Positions 9,259 to 18,506 of a stretch of 64,000 nucleotides of DNA are shown here, in pieces. Numbering within the stretch: position 1 is the stretch's first letter; every line of letters begins with the position of its first letter. Both the position numbers and the translations under genes were made by a program. A model generated the notes under the pieces. That model had not been told where the DNA came from. It worked only from the letters and a program-made list of their open reading frames with translations, and searched no databases. Where the stretch lies: positions 148,320 to 212,319 of the forward strand of contig CAIYYN010000049.1 in the NCBI GenBank assembly GCA_903930435.1. Direction: 5' to 3'. The stretch is from an uncultured Hyphomicrobiales bacterium (lineage in GTDB: Bacteria; Pseudomonadota; Alphaproteobacteria; Rhizobiales; Ancalomicrobiaceae).

Positions 9259-10587
9259 ATGAAGTTCAAGTTCCTTGCGATGGCTGCTGCCGTCGCTGCA
9301 ACAGCCACTTCGGCTGGCGCTGCTGACCTCAACAAGCCTGCCAAGGCTGCAGTTGATTACGTCAAGGTTTGCGATGCTTACGGCGCAGGCTTTTTCTACA
9401 TCCCGGGCAGCGACACCTGCTTGAAGATCGGTGGTCGTGTGTATTTCGACGTTCGCACCGGAACGGGCGCTTACAACCGCATCGCTGGTTCGACGACTGC
9501 GAACACAATTGCGACGAACTCACGTACATTCACGCCTTTCTACACCCGCGACGCGATCTACTTTAACCTCGACGCTCGCTCCAACACCGAATTCGGCCTG
9601 CTGCGTTCGTTCGAAGAGCTCCGCGTTCGTTACACGACCAACCAGTCGGCTGCTGGTCCTGAGATCGATCTGACCTACGGCTACGTCCAGTGGGGCGGGT
9701 TCACGGCTGGTAAGGCACGTTCGTTCTACGACTTCACGCCTGCTGGCTACACGATGGGCTTCGATTATGTCGCCTATCAGACCAACACGCTGCTCAACAC
9801 CGTTGGCTACACCGCCAATTTCGGCAATGGCGTGACCGGCACGATCGCCTTGCAGGACTCGACCACTGCTGACGGCACCTACAACATGATCCTTCGCAAC
9901 GAAGGCACGGCGCTTAACGCGGCTTTCACGACCGACAACTACGGCGGCAATCAGATGCCTGACGTTGTTGCTAATCTGAACGTCACGCAGGCTTGGGGTA
10001 GCGCACAGATCTCTGGTGTTCTGCATCAGGATTACAGCGCTTCTGCAGCAGTCGGCTCCAAGATGGGCTACGCCATCGATGCTGGCGCAGAATTCAAGCT
10101 TGACCAGATCGCCAAGGGCGACAAGGTTGCCGTCAACGGCGGCTACTCGGTTGGTGGCGTTGGTTACATCACGCCATTCGACAGCGGCGCTGGCACGATC
10201 GGCAAGTCCTTCCGCCCGGGTAACTACATCGGCGAAGACTGGGCTGTTGACGGTGGCGCAATGCGTCAGACGAAGGCTTGGGGTGTCGTTGGCAGCTTCG
10301 AGCACAACTTCAACCCGAACTTCCTGGTTGACGTTGATCTGTCTTACGTTGGCGTGAACGGTTACAACAACCGCAGCGAGTCGACCACAACGGCAGCCGC
10401 AACTCTCAAGTGGATCCCGACAGCTGATCGCAACTTCTACATCGGCTTCGAAGCTGAGTACGGCTCGATCAACTACACTTCGGCCACGAAGACCGCATAC
10501 GCCGCTGCTGCTCCGACGGGCGGTTACGGTACGCTTGCAAACGCTTCGGGCGCAGAGTTCGGCATCCGCGTCAACCGCGGCTTCTGA
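9259..10587 (+). CDS. Porin (alphaproteobacterial Porin_2 family), paralogue 1
   Basis: The 442-residue product is an outer-membrane trimeric porin for passive diffusion of small solutes. A Sec signal peptide (about residues 1-22, MAAAVAATATSAGA) is followed by ADLNKPAKAAVDYVKVCDAY, the family's conserved mature N-terminus with cysteines in VCDAYG and SDTCL (a likely disulphide). Repeating amphipathic strands with FNLDARSNTEFGLLRSFEEL and YVQWGGFTAGK follow, and the protein ends in an aromatic strand with terminal Phe (NRGF), the signal for BAM insertion. Codon use is biased to a narrow set, which fits high expression. The ATG at 9259 has a strong AGGGGG upstream; a longer in-frame start at 9211 is unlikely. 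A second porin lies downstream. Confidence 0.95.
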   Translation: MKFKFLAMAAAVAATATSAGAADLNKPAKAAVDYVKVCDAYGAGFFYIPGSDTCLKIGGRVYFDVRTGTGAYNRIAGSTTANTIATNSRTFTPFYTRDAIYFNLDARSNTEFGLLRSFEELRVRYTTNQSAAGPEIDLTYGYVQWGGFTAGKARSFYDFTPAGYTMGFDYVAYQTNTLLNTVGYTANFGNGVTGTIALQDSTTADGTYNMILRNEGTALNAAFTTDNYGGNQMPDVVANLNVTQAWGSAQISGVLHQDYSASAAVGSKMGYAIDAGAEFKLDQIAKGDKVAVNGGYSVGGVGYITPFDSGAGTIGKSFRPGNYIGEDWAVDGGAMRQTKAWGVVGSFEHNFNPNFLVDVDLSYVGVNGYNNRSESTTTAAATLKWIPTADRNFYIGFEAEYGSINYTSATKTAYAAAAPTGGYGTLANASGAEFGIRVNRGF

Positions 10588-10600
10588 TCTCGGCAGAGCG

Positions 10601-10630
10601 TTTACCTGATAACTTAGTTTATCAGGTAAA
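10601..10630. repeat. Perfect 12-bp inverted repeat after porin 1
   Basis: TTTACCTGATAA and TTATCAGGTAAA are separated by six bases (CTTAGT), starting 13 bases after the porin stop codon. It has no T-run, so it is not a terminator by itself. It could be an mRNA 3' stabilising hairpin or a protein-binding palindrome. A separate terminator follows about 20 bases later. Confidence 0.7.
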
Positions 10631-10650
10631 TATTGGAGCTTAAGTAGTTG

Positions 10651-10693
10651 AAAGCCAGCTGAATCCCAAGGGTTCAGCTGGCTTTTGATTTTT
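10651..10693 (+). terminator. Intrinsic terminator of porin 1
   Basis: AAGCCAGCTGAA pairs with TTCAGCTGGCTT around a short loop, giving a 12-bp stem, followed by TTTTGATTTTTT. Orientation and spacing fit the end of the porin mRNA. Confidence 0.88.
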
Positions 10694-11440
10694 TGGAGCA
10701 AGTTGCGAAATTCGTAAATTGACTGATCCTCGAACCCATAGTGTTTGAATTCGACGGACTTGGGTGTCGTGGAAGCTGCGGGCTGAGGTCTGAGTCTATT
10801 TCGACAATCATTCAGTCTCGATCGAAACCGGGCTTGTCAGTAAGACCCCGTGCTGGTGTCAGTCAGGCAGCACGAATCAAACGAGGCCGTGCCGCTCTCA
10901 ACGGGTTCGGGATGTGATCTTGTTGCAAGCAAATCAAAGAACCAAGCTGGATTGGTCAGAAGCCATCCCTCTCGTTGCGTTTTCTCTCCAGTCCGAATCG
11001 AAGCGTCAGCTGTGTCGCAAATGGCGTGCGCGCTGCAAGGGCTGTTGGTGTCGTGATGGAATCGTCCCTTGAATCGCAAGCGTTATCGCAAAAAAGGCGG
11101 TAAGTCCGTCGGCGTGGCGTAAGACGCTGCTTTTCGTCGCCCGGGATGGGGATCTTGGTGAATAAAGCGTAACGGTCAGACAGGTGATGGACGCACAAAA
11201 AGTGGCGCATTTCAGCCTGTTTGCATCTCTTTGCGGCATTCGGTCACACTCTTTGTGACATCACTGCAACACATTTTCATAACTGGCTTAGTTGCCGGAT
11301 TCAGGGCTTTCATCGGCGGGTGAGTTAGGACAATATCATCCTACGACGTCACGTTGGCTACCGGGTCCGGTGAAAGTAGTGTCGTTGAAAGATTGCAGAT
11401 GAACCACTCTGGTCCATCAAGTTCCGTATCAGGAGGCACC
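10694..11440 (+). promoter_or_regulatory. Long gap between the two porins; regulatory region of porin 2
   Basis: About 750 bases with no credible gene: ORFs on both strands are short and lack ribosome-binding sites and family features. Two small palindromes are visible: GTGCTG...CAGCAC at 10850-10873, and TCACA-N5-TGTGA at 11244-11258. The region ends with AGGAGGCACC, a near-perfect Shine-Dalgarno directly before the second porin's ATG. The length suggests extended regulation, or the remains of a lost gene, but nothing specific can be recognised. Confidence 0.4.
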
Positions 11441-12724
11441 ATGCATATTAAGTCCCTGGCCCTCGTCGCCGCAGCCGTATTGACGGCTGGCGCCGCTCAG
11501 GCAGCCGATCTAAACAAGCCCGCCAAGGCAGCCGTTGATTACGTCAAGGTTTGCGACGCTTATGGCGCAGGCTTCTTCTACATCCCGGGCAGCGACACCT
11601 GCTTGCAGATCTCGGGTTATGCCCGTGAGACCTGGCAGACCGGTGGCAGCAAGTCGATGACCTCGATCGGTGCAGCTCAGTTCCTCGGCCCTTACGGTGG
11701 TTCGACTTCTGGAACGACAAGTGGTCGTACGCGTAACGCTTTCGTTTCGCAGACTGAAATCGAAGTCGATATCGACGCTCGTACAAACACGCAGTATGGC
11801 CTGCTCCGCAGCTATGAGTCGATCGATGTCGACTTCAACTCCGGTGGCGCAACGACAATCAATCTGAACCGTGGTTTCGTCCAGTGGGGTGGCTTCACAG
11901 CTGGCCGCATCGAGTCGAACTTCACGTTCTTCCAGGGTTACAACGAAGAGCTGAACTTCTCGGAACTGGCGTCTGACTATCAGACCAATGCTGTTTCTTA
12001 TCAGGCTTCGTTCGGTAACGGCGTCACCGCCTTGATCGGTCTCGAAGACTCGACGACGTCGACCCGCACGACTTCGACAGGCGGCTCGTTCGCTTATCAG
12101 GGCAACAAGGTTCCTGACGTTGTCGGTTACCTGAACGTGACCCAGGCTTGGGGCTCTGCTCAGCTCTCGCTCGCTGCACACAATGTGTACGGCACGGGTA
12201 ATGCAGTTAACGTCAACAAGTGGGGCTACGCAGCTCAGGCTGGCGTCTGGTTCAACCTGCCGACCCTCGGCGCTGGTGACAAGATCGGCTTCCAGGCTGC
12301 TTACGCTCAGGGCGCTCTGAAGTACACGTCGGCTGGTGAAATCGTTGCTGGTCTGACCAACACCGACATCGGCACCGACGCTTCGGTTACGACCGCTGGC
12401 GCAGCCAAGCTGAACACCGCCTGGAACGTTTACGGCTCGATCATTCATAACTTCTCGTCCACTGTGAACCTCGCCATCGGCGGCGGTGTGCAGGGTTACA
12501 CGGGTTATGATGGTCTCTTCGCTGGCGGCACCAAGGTTGGTTACACTGAAGGCGAAATCGGTGCAACGCTCGCTTGGACCCCGGTCAAGGGCCTGCTGTT
12601 CGACGCATCGGTTGAATATGCTAACACTGCATTCACATCGGCTACCAAGACTGTTTATGCAGCTCAGGGCCTGCAGAACGCCGACGCCTGGATCTTCGGT
12701 CTGCGCGCCAAGCGCTCGTTCTGA
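11441..12724 (+). CDS. Porin (alphaproteobacterial Porin_2 family), paralogue 2
   Basis: The 427-residue product is an outer-membrane porin. The signal peptide ends near AAQA (about residue 21). The next 35 residues (from ADLNKPAKAAVDY to GSDTCL) are almost identical to the first porin, whereas the barrel and loops diverge, as expected after duplication with selection on surface loops. Barrel strands such as TEIEVDIDARTNTQYGLL and FVQWGGFTAGR align with paralogue 1. It ends in an aromatic strand with terminal Phe (KRSF). The start at 11441 follows AGGAGG directly; the in-frame frame open from 11354 has no such site. Confidence 0.95.
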   Translation: MHIKSLALVAAAVLTAGAAQAADLNKPAKAAVDYVKVCDAYGAGFFYIPGSDTCLQISGYARETWQTGGSKSMTSIGAAQFLGPYGGSTSGTTSGRTRNAFVSQTEIEVDIDARTNTQYGLLRSYESIDVDFNSGGATTINLNRGFVQWGGFTAGRIESNFTFFQGYNEELNFSELASDYQTNAVSYQASFGNGVTALIGLEDSTTSTRTTSTGGSFAYQGNKVPDVVGYLNVTQAWGSAQLSLAAHNVYGTGNAVNVNKWGYAAQAGVWFNLPTLGAGDKIGFQAAYAQGALKYTSAGEIVAGLTNTDIGTDASVTTAGAAKLNTAWNVYGSIIHNFSSTVNLAIGGGVQGYTGYDGLFAGGTKVGYTEGEIGATLAWTPVKGLLFDASVEYANTAFTSATKTVYAAQGLQNADAWIFGLRAKRSF

Positions 12725-12746
12725 TCTGATTGATCTAATCTGACGG

Positions 12747-12775
12747 AAAGCCCGGTGAGCAATCACCGGGCTTTT
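12747..12775 (+). terminator. Intrinsic terminator of porin 2
   Basis: AAAGCCCGGTGA and TCACCGGGCTTT form a stem of about 12 bp with a four-base loop, followed by a T-run. It lies 22 bases after the porin 2 stop and in front of the convergent hydrolase gene. Confidence 0.92.
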
Positions 12776-12850
12776 TGCTGTTTGGATCTGCCTGAAAGTA
12801 TCGTCGCGACGAAGGTACGCTCGATAACTCAGCGCTGCCTTGCAGCTTTA

Positions 12851-13810
12851 TCAGTCGGCCCTGGTCCCGTCCCCACGGTTGCCATTCAAGAAGCGCTCGA
12901 TCATACCAAGTGTCTCGTCGTCTTCGAGCAAAGGCGCATGTGCTTCATCGGGCACGATATGGCATGCGATGGACGGTTGGCGCTCTGTCATCTCGTTTAG
13001 GATGCGATCTGTCAGAATATCGGACAGGCTACCGCGCAGTACGAGAACCGGCTTTTGGGCAAGCGCGTCGAACGCCTCCCACAGTTCCTGCAATTTCGTT
13101 TCTGGTGTCAGCGCGGCCAGGCCGAGAGCCAGGGCCGGATCATAGTCGCTGACCGGCTTACCCCCCACGTCGCGCCAAAGGCGTCGCGCATAGCGCTGCC
13201 ATCCCGCATCATCAAGGCGCGGAAAGCCTGTGCCTTGCGAGACCGAGAGTGCGAAGACTGCCTGTTCCCAGGTCATGTCGCCTAGATCGCGTCCGACATA
13301 GCCCTTGATCCGGAGCAGTCCCTGCAAATCGATCTTCGGTCCGACGTCATTGAGGATGGCACGTTCGAAGAGCTGAGGCCGGATCAACGCCCCGAGCATC
13401 AGCTGAATGCCACCGCGCGATGTGCCAATCGCCTGCACCGATTGGAGCCCCAACCCGTCGATCAGTGCGAGGGTATCGGCCAATTCGACAAGTGGTGAAT
13501 AGCGGTCTGGTTGGGGATCACGATCCGACAGACCCCTGCCGCGATAGTCCAATGTGATGATGCGCCTGCCCCTGGCCACCAGATGCGCTGCCAATGGCTC
13601 GAAGTCCCGGCTGTTGCGTGTCAGACCCGCCAGACAGAGGATGGGTAAGTCCGCGCCATTTTTGGCACCATAGTCGCGGCCAGCGAGCTTCAATCCTTCG
13701 GACGACTGCCACTCCAGCGGTTCAAAAGCGGTGTCCAGGGAATCCTGGATCACGTCAAGTCTCGAAACCTGCGGCGTAAAAGCGGGATATTCGGTTGCTT
13801 GCCCGGTCAT
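12851..13810 (-). CDS. Alpha/beta-fold hydrolase
   Basis: A 319-residue cytoplasmic protein with the alpha/beta hydrolase fold. The oxyanion strand is ILCLAGLTRNSRDFEP (about residues 57-72), followed by IITLDYRGRGLSD. The nucleophile elbow is AIGTSRGG (Ser about 131), and the catalytic histidine lies in VPDEAHAPLLEDDE near the C-terminus. LRGSLSDILTD probably carries the acid. The substrate is unknown; close relatives are annotated only as hydrolases. It converges on porin 2 and is followed on the other side by the minus-strand slt gene upstream. Confidence 0.87.
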   Translation of the reverse strand: MTGQATEYPAFTPQVSRLDVIQDSLDTAFEPLEWQSSEGLKLAGRDYGAKNGADLPILCLAGLTRNSRDFEPLAAHLVARGRRIITLDYRGRGLSDRDPQPDRYSPLVELADTLALIDGLGLQSVQAIGTSRGGIQLMLGALIRPQLFERAILNDVGPKIDLQGLLRIKGYVGRDLGDMTWEQAVFALSVSQGTGFPRLDDAGWQRYARRLWRDVGGKPVSDYDPALALGLAALTPETKLQELWEAFDALAQKPVLVLRGSLSDILTDRILNEMTERQPSIACHIVPDEAHAPLLEDDETLGMIERFLNGNRGDGTRAD

Positions 13811-13941
13811 GGCTGGTTCCCTTCATGTTCCGTTGACAGTGAGCTAGCTGCTTTTTCACGGAAAGGACAACAATGATTGCCTGCCAAAGGGCAATCTGAT
13901 GCCCTGGCTGAATCGCGGTCCAGCGACGTTGTCAGGCGTTG

Positions 13942-15963
13942 TCAGTTGCCCTGTGTGTTGCTGGCCGGACCGATTGAACCGGTTGTTTCGCGCGCGCCGA
14001 CACCGCGCCGCAGGTCATCGGCGATCATCAGGCGCTTTCCCTCGAGCCGGAAGCGATAGACCTGAAGGTTCTCGAGCACGCGCTGGACATAATTTCGGGT
14101 TTCGGAGAAAGGAATCCGTTCCATCCAGTCGACGATGTCAATGTCAGGCGACCTTGGATCACCATAGGCCTGAACCCATTCGTGAATACGTCCTGGACCC
14201 GCGTTATAGCCTGCAATCGCCATGACGTAGTTTCCGTCATAGTTCTTCACGAGATTATTCACATAGGCCGTTCCCAGCCTCACATTATAGCGAGGATCGG
14301 TCTTCCACGCGTTCTTGTCGTAGGGAATGTGCAGCATCTTTGCCGCATCGCGTCCCGTGTCCGGCATCACCTGAAAGATCCCGGTCGCGCCTGCGGACGA
14401 GACATCGGCTTGATTGAATTCACTTTCCTGCCGCGTAATGGCGAAAGCGAGAGCCTTTTCCAGCCCGGATGTATCGATATCCTCGGGCAAGCCGCGTACC
14501 GGGAATGCCAGCGCCTGCATGTCGAGACCGCGTTGCGCCGCTGCCTTGCCTGCCGTCACCGCGAATGTGTACCAGCCCTGCCGTTCCGCCATGTCTATCA
14601 GGACCGCGACCTGACCCGACGTCGGCAGGGATTCGGCCATATATTTGTAGAACGGCGTCGCCAGATCCTTGCGGCCCATCGCATTCAGCTTGGCAAGGGC
14701 CGCGAAGCGGTCGTCGTGTTCAATGGCAGTCCTGTCCGCCGACGTCGGTGTGACAGTGCGGCTCAACCCCAGATCTGTCAGCCCGAGTTTGGCCCTTGCC
14801 ATCTGACCATAGAAGGTGAAGCCAAACTCTGCCGCACGCGTGTAATAGTCCCGGGCGGAACCGCCAGCTCCGGCCTCTGCGGCGCGGCCCATCCAGTAGA
14901 AGGCGCGCGCGCGTGTGACTGGCTTGCCCGAGGCTTCGGCGACCTTGGCGAAATGCACCAATCCGACGCGCGGCTGTTTCAGGTAGCGGAACGCGTACCA
15001 GCCTTCGTGGAACTCGGCCTCCGCCTGATTGGCGGCTGTGGACCCAAGATGGCCATCGACAATCTCGAAGGCCAGTTTCGGGTTTCCAAGATCGAGCACC
15101 TTGCGGGAAACAATCCGCTTCTCCTCCCACCATTGATCCGGCGAGACCATGAGACGCGGATCCTTGGGGGCACGCAGCAGATATTCTGCCGCTTCCTGCC
15201 AATGTTCCTGACGCCGCGCATATTGGGCCCGTCCGAAGATGTAGGATGGCTCCTTCGTGAGGGACGCCGGCACCTCGGCCAGCAATCGACCGGCATCGGG
15301 CGCATTTTTCTCGACGGCCATCCGCGCAGCCGCGAGCTTCTCGTAGTCCGGGCTCATGTGTTTGGCGATGCGAACGGCATCCGTCACATGACCGGAGAAA
15401 AGCGCGAGATCAAGGCGCTCCTTGAAGTCCTCCAGTGACATCAAGGACTTGAATTCAGTGGCAATCGTCGCCTCGTCCTGATCGGTCAAGGAGGTATCCA
15501 GCCAGGCCGCATGAATCTGTGTCTTGGCTTCGGCTGTCTTGCCGAGCGCCAGATAGGCGCGGGCCAGCATCATGCGGCCACGCACCGAATAGGGGTGACT
15601 GCCCTGGAAGGCCTGAATGACAAGTTCCGGGCCGGGATTCTCGCGTTCCAGGGCTTGTTCGGCCCGGCGACGGAAGAGCTCCGGTTCCGGCCATGTGGGG
15701 TTGTTGATCGCGAATTGGGTGATCGCCGCAGCGGACAGATCACCGACGCCAACGCGGATCAGATACCAGTCGACAATCTTCTGTTCGACGCGATCGAGTT
15801 GCGATTCCATGTCGCGCGCTGAATGCACATCACCGTGGTCGGCGGCAGCGAGCGCGCGTTGCAATGTGCCTGGGTCAGCCCAGGCGACTATCTGGCCCAT
15901 CGGCACTGAAAGCGCTGCGCCGATCACTGCGGCTGCGGCGAGGCGCCTGACTTGATCGACCAT
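13942..15963 (-). CDS. slt: Soluble lytic murein transglycosylase
   Basis: This periplasmic enzyme cleaves the glycan strands of peptidoglycan to 1,6-anhydro products. The 673-residue product has a signal peptide (about residues 1-29, ending near VAWA), a long alpha-helical superhelix of TPR-like repeats (about 30-480), and a C-terminal lysozyme-like domain. The catalytic Glu is in ITRQESEFNQADVSSAGATG, followed by IFQVMPDTG and the AYNAGPGRIHEW motif. The ATG at 15963 has AGGAGCC 6-7 bases upstream; an in-frame ATG seven codons earlier is less likely. It is divergent from dapA. Confidence 0.93.
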   Translation of the reverse strand: MVDQVRRLAAAAVIGAALSVPMGQIVAWADPGTLQRALAAADHGDVHSARDMESQLDRVEQKIVDWYLIRVGVGDLSAAAITQFAINNPTWPEPELFRRRAEQALERENPGPELVIQAFQGSHPYSVRGRMMLARAYLALGKTAEAKTQIHAAWLDTSLTDQDEATIATEFKSLMSLEDFKERLDLALFSGHVTDAVRIAKHMSPDYEKLAAARMAVEKNAPDAGRLLAEVPASLTKEPSYIFGRAQYARRQEHWQEAAEYLLRAPKDPRLMVSPDQWWEEKRIVSRKVLDLGNPKLAFEIVDGHLGSTAANQAEAEFHEGWYAFRYLKQPRVGLVHFAKVAEASGKPVTRARAFYWMGRAAEAGAGGSARDYYTRAAEFGFTFYGQMARAKLGLTDLGLSRTVTPTSADRTAIEHDDRFAALAKLNAMGRKDLATPFYKYMAESLPTSGQVAVLIDMAERQGWYTFAVTAGKAAAQRGLDMQALAFPVRGLPEDIDTSGLEKALAFAITRQESEFNQADVSSAGATGIFQVMPDTGRDAAKMLHIPYDKNAWKTDPRYNVRLGTAYVNNLVKNYDGNYVMAIAGYNAGPGRIHEWVQAYGDPRSPDIDIVDWMERIPFSETRNYVQRVLENLQVYRFRLEGKRLMIADDLRRGVGARETTGSIGPASNTQGN

Positions 15964-16400
15964 GACTGGCTCCTGACAGCTCATCTTATCGGTTGACCGG
16001 CCCTGCGGCTTGCTGGCTCCAGATTTTCAGCCAACTGCAAGCAAAGCGTCGCAAGTCCAGATCCATCCCGATCAAATTGGCATTCAATTCTCAATATAGC
16101 TCAATCCATGCACATATATGAGCATGAAAATGACATGAGCAACTTGTCCGCACCTTGCGCGAAGATGGTCAATTTTTCCTTAATTTTCGTTGATTTACGG
16201 CGAGGCCTCGACCGAGGTGGGCGTCCTTGATGCCGATAGTGGGCGGGGAGCGCGTGCGGTGCCACACATTATCCGTTGGTTGACGCATCTTTTTGACCAA
16301 AAATTTGACAGATACATGGCTTTTCGTGGTCAAGACGCTTGCGCAATTTGTCACAATACTTAGGTTACGGGTCCGGTTTTAGAGTAGGGGAAATTCGAAG
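15964..16400. promoter_or_regulatory. Divergent intergenic region between slt and dapA
   Basis: About 440 bases without a plausible gene. It becomes AT-rich around 16075-16190 and must carry the two divergent promoters. AGGGG at 16386-16390 lies close upstream of the dapA start. I see no clear operator or structured RNA. Confidence 0.4.
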
Positions 16401-17297
16401 ATGTCGAAGGGGCCGCACCCGTTCAAGGGGTCCATGCCAGCGCTGGTCACACCATTTGCCGATGGCAAGCTGGATGAAGCTGCCTATGAAGCCTTTGTTG
16501 CCTGGCAAATCGAGGAAGGGTCCAACGGGCTCGTGCCGTGCGGGACGACGGGCGAAAGCGCGACCATGACGCACGATGAGCACAAGCGTGTGATCGAACG
16601 GACGATCAAGATTGCCGCTGGGCGCGTCCCCGTAATCGCGGGTGCTGGTTCGAACAATACGGCAGAAGCCATCGACCTCGCGCGTTTCGCCGAGAAGGCA
16701 GGGGCCGACGCCCTTCTTGTTGTTGCTCCCTATTATAACAAGCCGAGCCAGGAAGGACTTTACCAGCATTTCAAGGCAGTTGACGCGGCTGTTGGTATCC
16801 CTGTCATCGTCTACAACATCCCGCCACGCTCAGTTGTGGATATTTCGGTTGATACGATGAAGCGCCTTTACGATGATTGTCCAAACATCATTGGCGTCAA
16901 GGACGCGACGATGAATCTCAACCGCCCATCGCTCGAGCGAATGGCGATTGGCACGGATTGGCTCCTGTTGTCTGGTGAGGACGGAACAGCGCTTGCCTAT
17001 ATGGCGCATGGCGGACATGGCTGCATCTCGGTGACCGCGAATGTTGCTCCGAGACTTGTCGCCGAATTCCAGGCGGCCTGCCTCGCGGGTGATTTCTCGT
17101 CGGCATTGGCCTATCAAGACAAGCTGATGCCGCTGCATCGGGCGCTGTTTCTGGAACCGAATCCGGGTGGCCCGAAGTACGCGCTTTCCAGACTTGGACG
17201 AATGCGCAACGAGTTGCGCCTGCCTATGGTCAAAGTATCGACCGCCGTTGAAGCGGAAATCGATGCTGCCTTGCGGATTGCTGGCCTTCTCAATTGA
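16401..17297 (+). CDS. dapA: 4-hydroxy-tetrahydrodipicolinate synthase
   Basis: Cytoplasmic enzyme that condenses pyruvate with aspartate semialdehyde, the first committed step towards diaminopimelate and lysine. The 298-residue TIM-barrel shows [14 protein letters not shown] with the paired threonines of the proton relay, [13 protein letters not shown] with the catalytic Tyr, and [10 protein letters not shown] with the Schiff-base Lys. Length is normal. smpB follows 24 bases later and is probably co-transcribed; dapA-smpB is a common alphaproteobacterial pair. Confidence 0.96.
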   Translation: MSKGPHPFKGSMPALVTPFADGKLDEAAYEAFVAWQIEEGSNGLVPCGTTGESATMTHDEHKRVIERTIKIAAGRVPVIAGAGSNNTAEAIDLARFAEKAGADALLVVAPYYNKPSQEGLYQHFKAVDAAVGIPVIVYNIPPRSVVDISVDTMKRLYDDCPNIIGVKDATMNLNRPSLERMAIGTDWLLLSGEDGTALAYMAHGGHGCISVTANVAPRLVAEFQAACLAGDFSSALAYQDKLMPLHRALFLEPNPGGPKYALSRLGRMRNELRLPMVKVSTAVEAEIDAALRIAGLLN

Positions 17298-17321
17298 GAA
17301 GACCTCTGAGCTGAGACCCTG

Positions 17322-17795
17322 ATGACCGAACATAAGGATCTGGAACGCAAGATCGCGGCCGAGAATCGGAAGGCGCGGTTCAATTACGAGGTCATCAATG
17401 TCTTTGAAGCGGGCATCGTGCTGACCGGTACGGAGATCAAGTCGCTGCGTGGCGGCCGTGCAAATATTACGGATAGCTATGCCGCCGCAGCCGGAAGCGA
17501 TTTTGTCCTTTATAACGCCTATATCCCGGAATACCTCCAGGCTAACCGGTTCAATCATGAAACGCGTCGTCCGCGCCGATTGCTTCTGCATCGCCGGGAG
17601 ATCAACAAGCTCATGGGTGCGACGGAACGTGAGGGACTGACGGTCGTCCCTCTCGATATTCATTTTGATGACAAGGGGCGCGCGAAGATCAAGCTTGCTC
17701 TGGCGAAGGGCAAAAAGCTGCACGACAAGCGCGAAGCGGACAAGGACCGCGACTGGAAACGCGAGCAGGGCCGTTTGCTCAAATCCCGCGATTGA
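17322..17795 (+). CDS. smpB: SsrA-binding protein SmpB
   Basis: The 157-residue protein binds tmRNA and delivers it to stalled ribosomes. It shows [20 protein letters not shown], then [20 protein letters not shown] and [14 protein letters not shown], with the basic C-terminal tail ([12 protein letters not shown]) that enters the decoding centre. Length is standard. I did not find a tmRNA gene in the window. Confidence 0.96.
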   Translation: MTEHKDLERKIAAENRKARFNYEVINVFEAGIVLTGTEIKSLRGGRANITDSYAAAAGSDFVLYNAYIPEYLQANRFNHETRRPRRLLLHRREINKLMGATEREGLTVVPLDIHFDDKGRAKIKLALAKGKKLHDKREADKDRDWKREQGRLLKSRD

Positions 17796-17822
17796 GAACC
17801 GGACAAGCTTCTGCTGACCGGC

Positions 17823-18497
17823 TCAGATTACGCCATCACGGCGCATGTCCATGAAGATATTCCTGAACATGTCCGTCGTCAGTACGCCGGTGTTCGTATT
17901 GTACCGCGAACAATGATAGCTGTCGTAGAGCGTCAGTTCCGGCGTCAGTTGATGTTTTCCGCCATGTGAAAATTTGAACAAGGCGAGGCGCTGGCCGAAG
18001 GTGCGCACGACACTGTCGTGGGCGATCTTGCCAAGGGCTAGAATGGCCGAAATTGTTTTGTGGTGTGCAACCGTGCGCACCAGAAATGGCCGACACGCGT
18101 TGATTTCGGCAGGTGTTGGTTTGTTTTCCGGCGGAACGCACCGGACGGCATTCGTGATCGCAGCTCTTGTCAGGTGCAGCCCATCATCAATTCGGGCGGC
18201 AAACTGTCCGTCCGACAACCCAAATTCCGCGAGCATCTGGTAAAGGAGATCGCCGGCATAGTCGCCCGTGAACGGTCGACCTGTGCGGTTGGCACCACGC
18301 AGCCCCGGAGCTAGTCCCACGATCAGCACGCGCGCATCACGACCCATGAAACTGGGAACCGGCGAATTGAACCAGTCGGGTTCACGCCTACGCCAATCAT
18401 CCCGAAATGCCTTCAGTCGCGGACAGAGATCGCAATCTCTATCCGGATCAAGCTTGACCTCGAGATCGCCATTGGCTGAAATCCGATCCGATTTCAC
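17823..18497 (-). CDS. Uracil-DNA glycosylase, family 5 (UDGb-like)
   Basis: The 224-residue enzyme should remove uracil, and in family 5 also some deaminated purines, from DNA. GLAPGLRGANRTGRPFTGD (about residues 61-79) is the family 5 active-site motif, lacking the catalytic Asp/Asn of other families, and DSYHCSRYNTNTG (about 193-205) is the family 5 version of the second motif. Cysteines in DCDLCPRL, VRCVPPENKP and YHCSRY fit a 4Fe-4S cluster. It lies 9 bases after the NYN-domain gene on the same strand, so the two are probably co-transcribed. It converges on smpB. Confidence 0.9.
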   Translation of the reverse strand: MKSDRISANGDLEVKLDPDRDCDLCPRLKAFRDDWRRREPDWFNSPVPSFMGRDARVLIVGLAPGLRGANRTGRPFTGDYAGDLLYQMLAEFGLSDGQFAARIDDGLHLTRAAITNAVRCVPPENKPTPAEINACRPFLVRTVAHHKTISAILALGKIAHDSVVRTFGQRLALFKFSHGGKHQLTPELTLYDSYHCSRYNTNTGVLTTDMFRNIFMDMRRDGVI

Positions 18498-18506
18498 CGT
18501 GTACGC

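Noticed and set aside
9520..10701. Long antisense ORF (393 codons) over porin 1, and a similar one at 11510-12766 over porin 2
   Set aside because: Both are mirror frames produced by the strong codon bias of the porin genes; they have no ribosome-binding site or family pattern.
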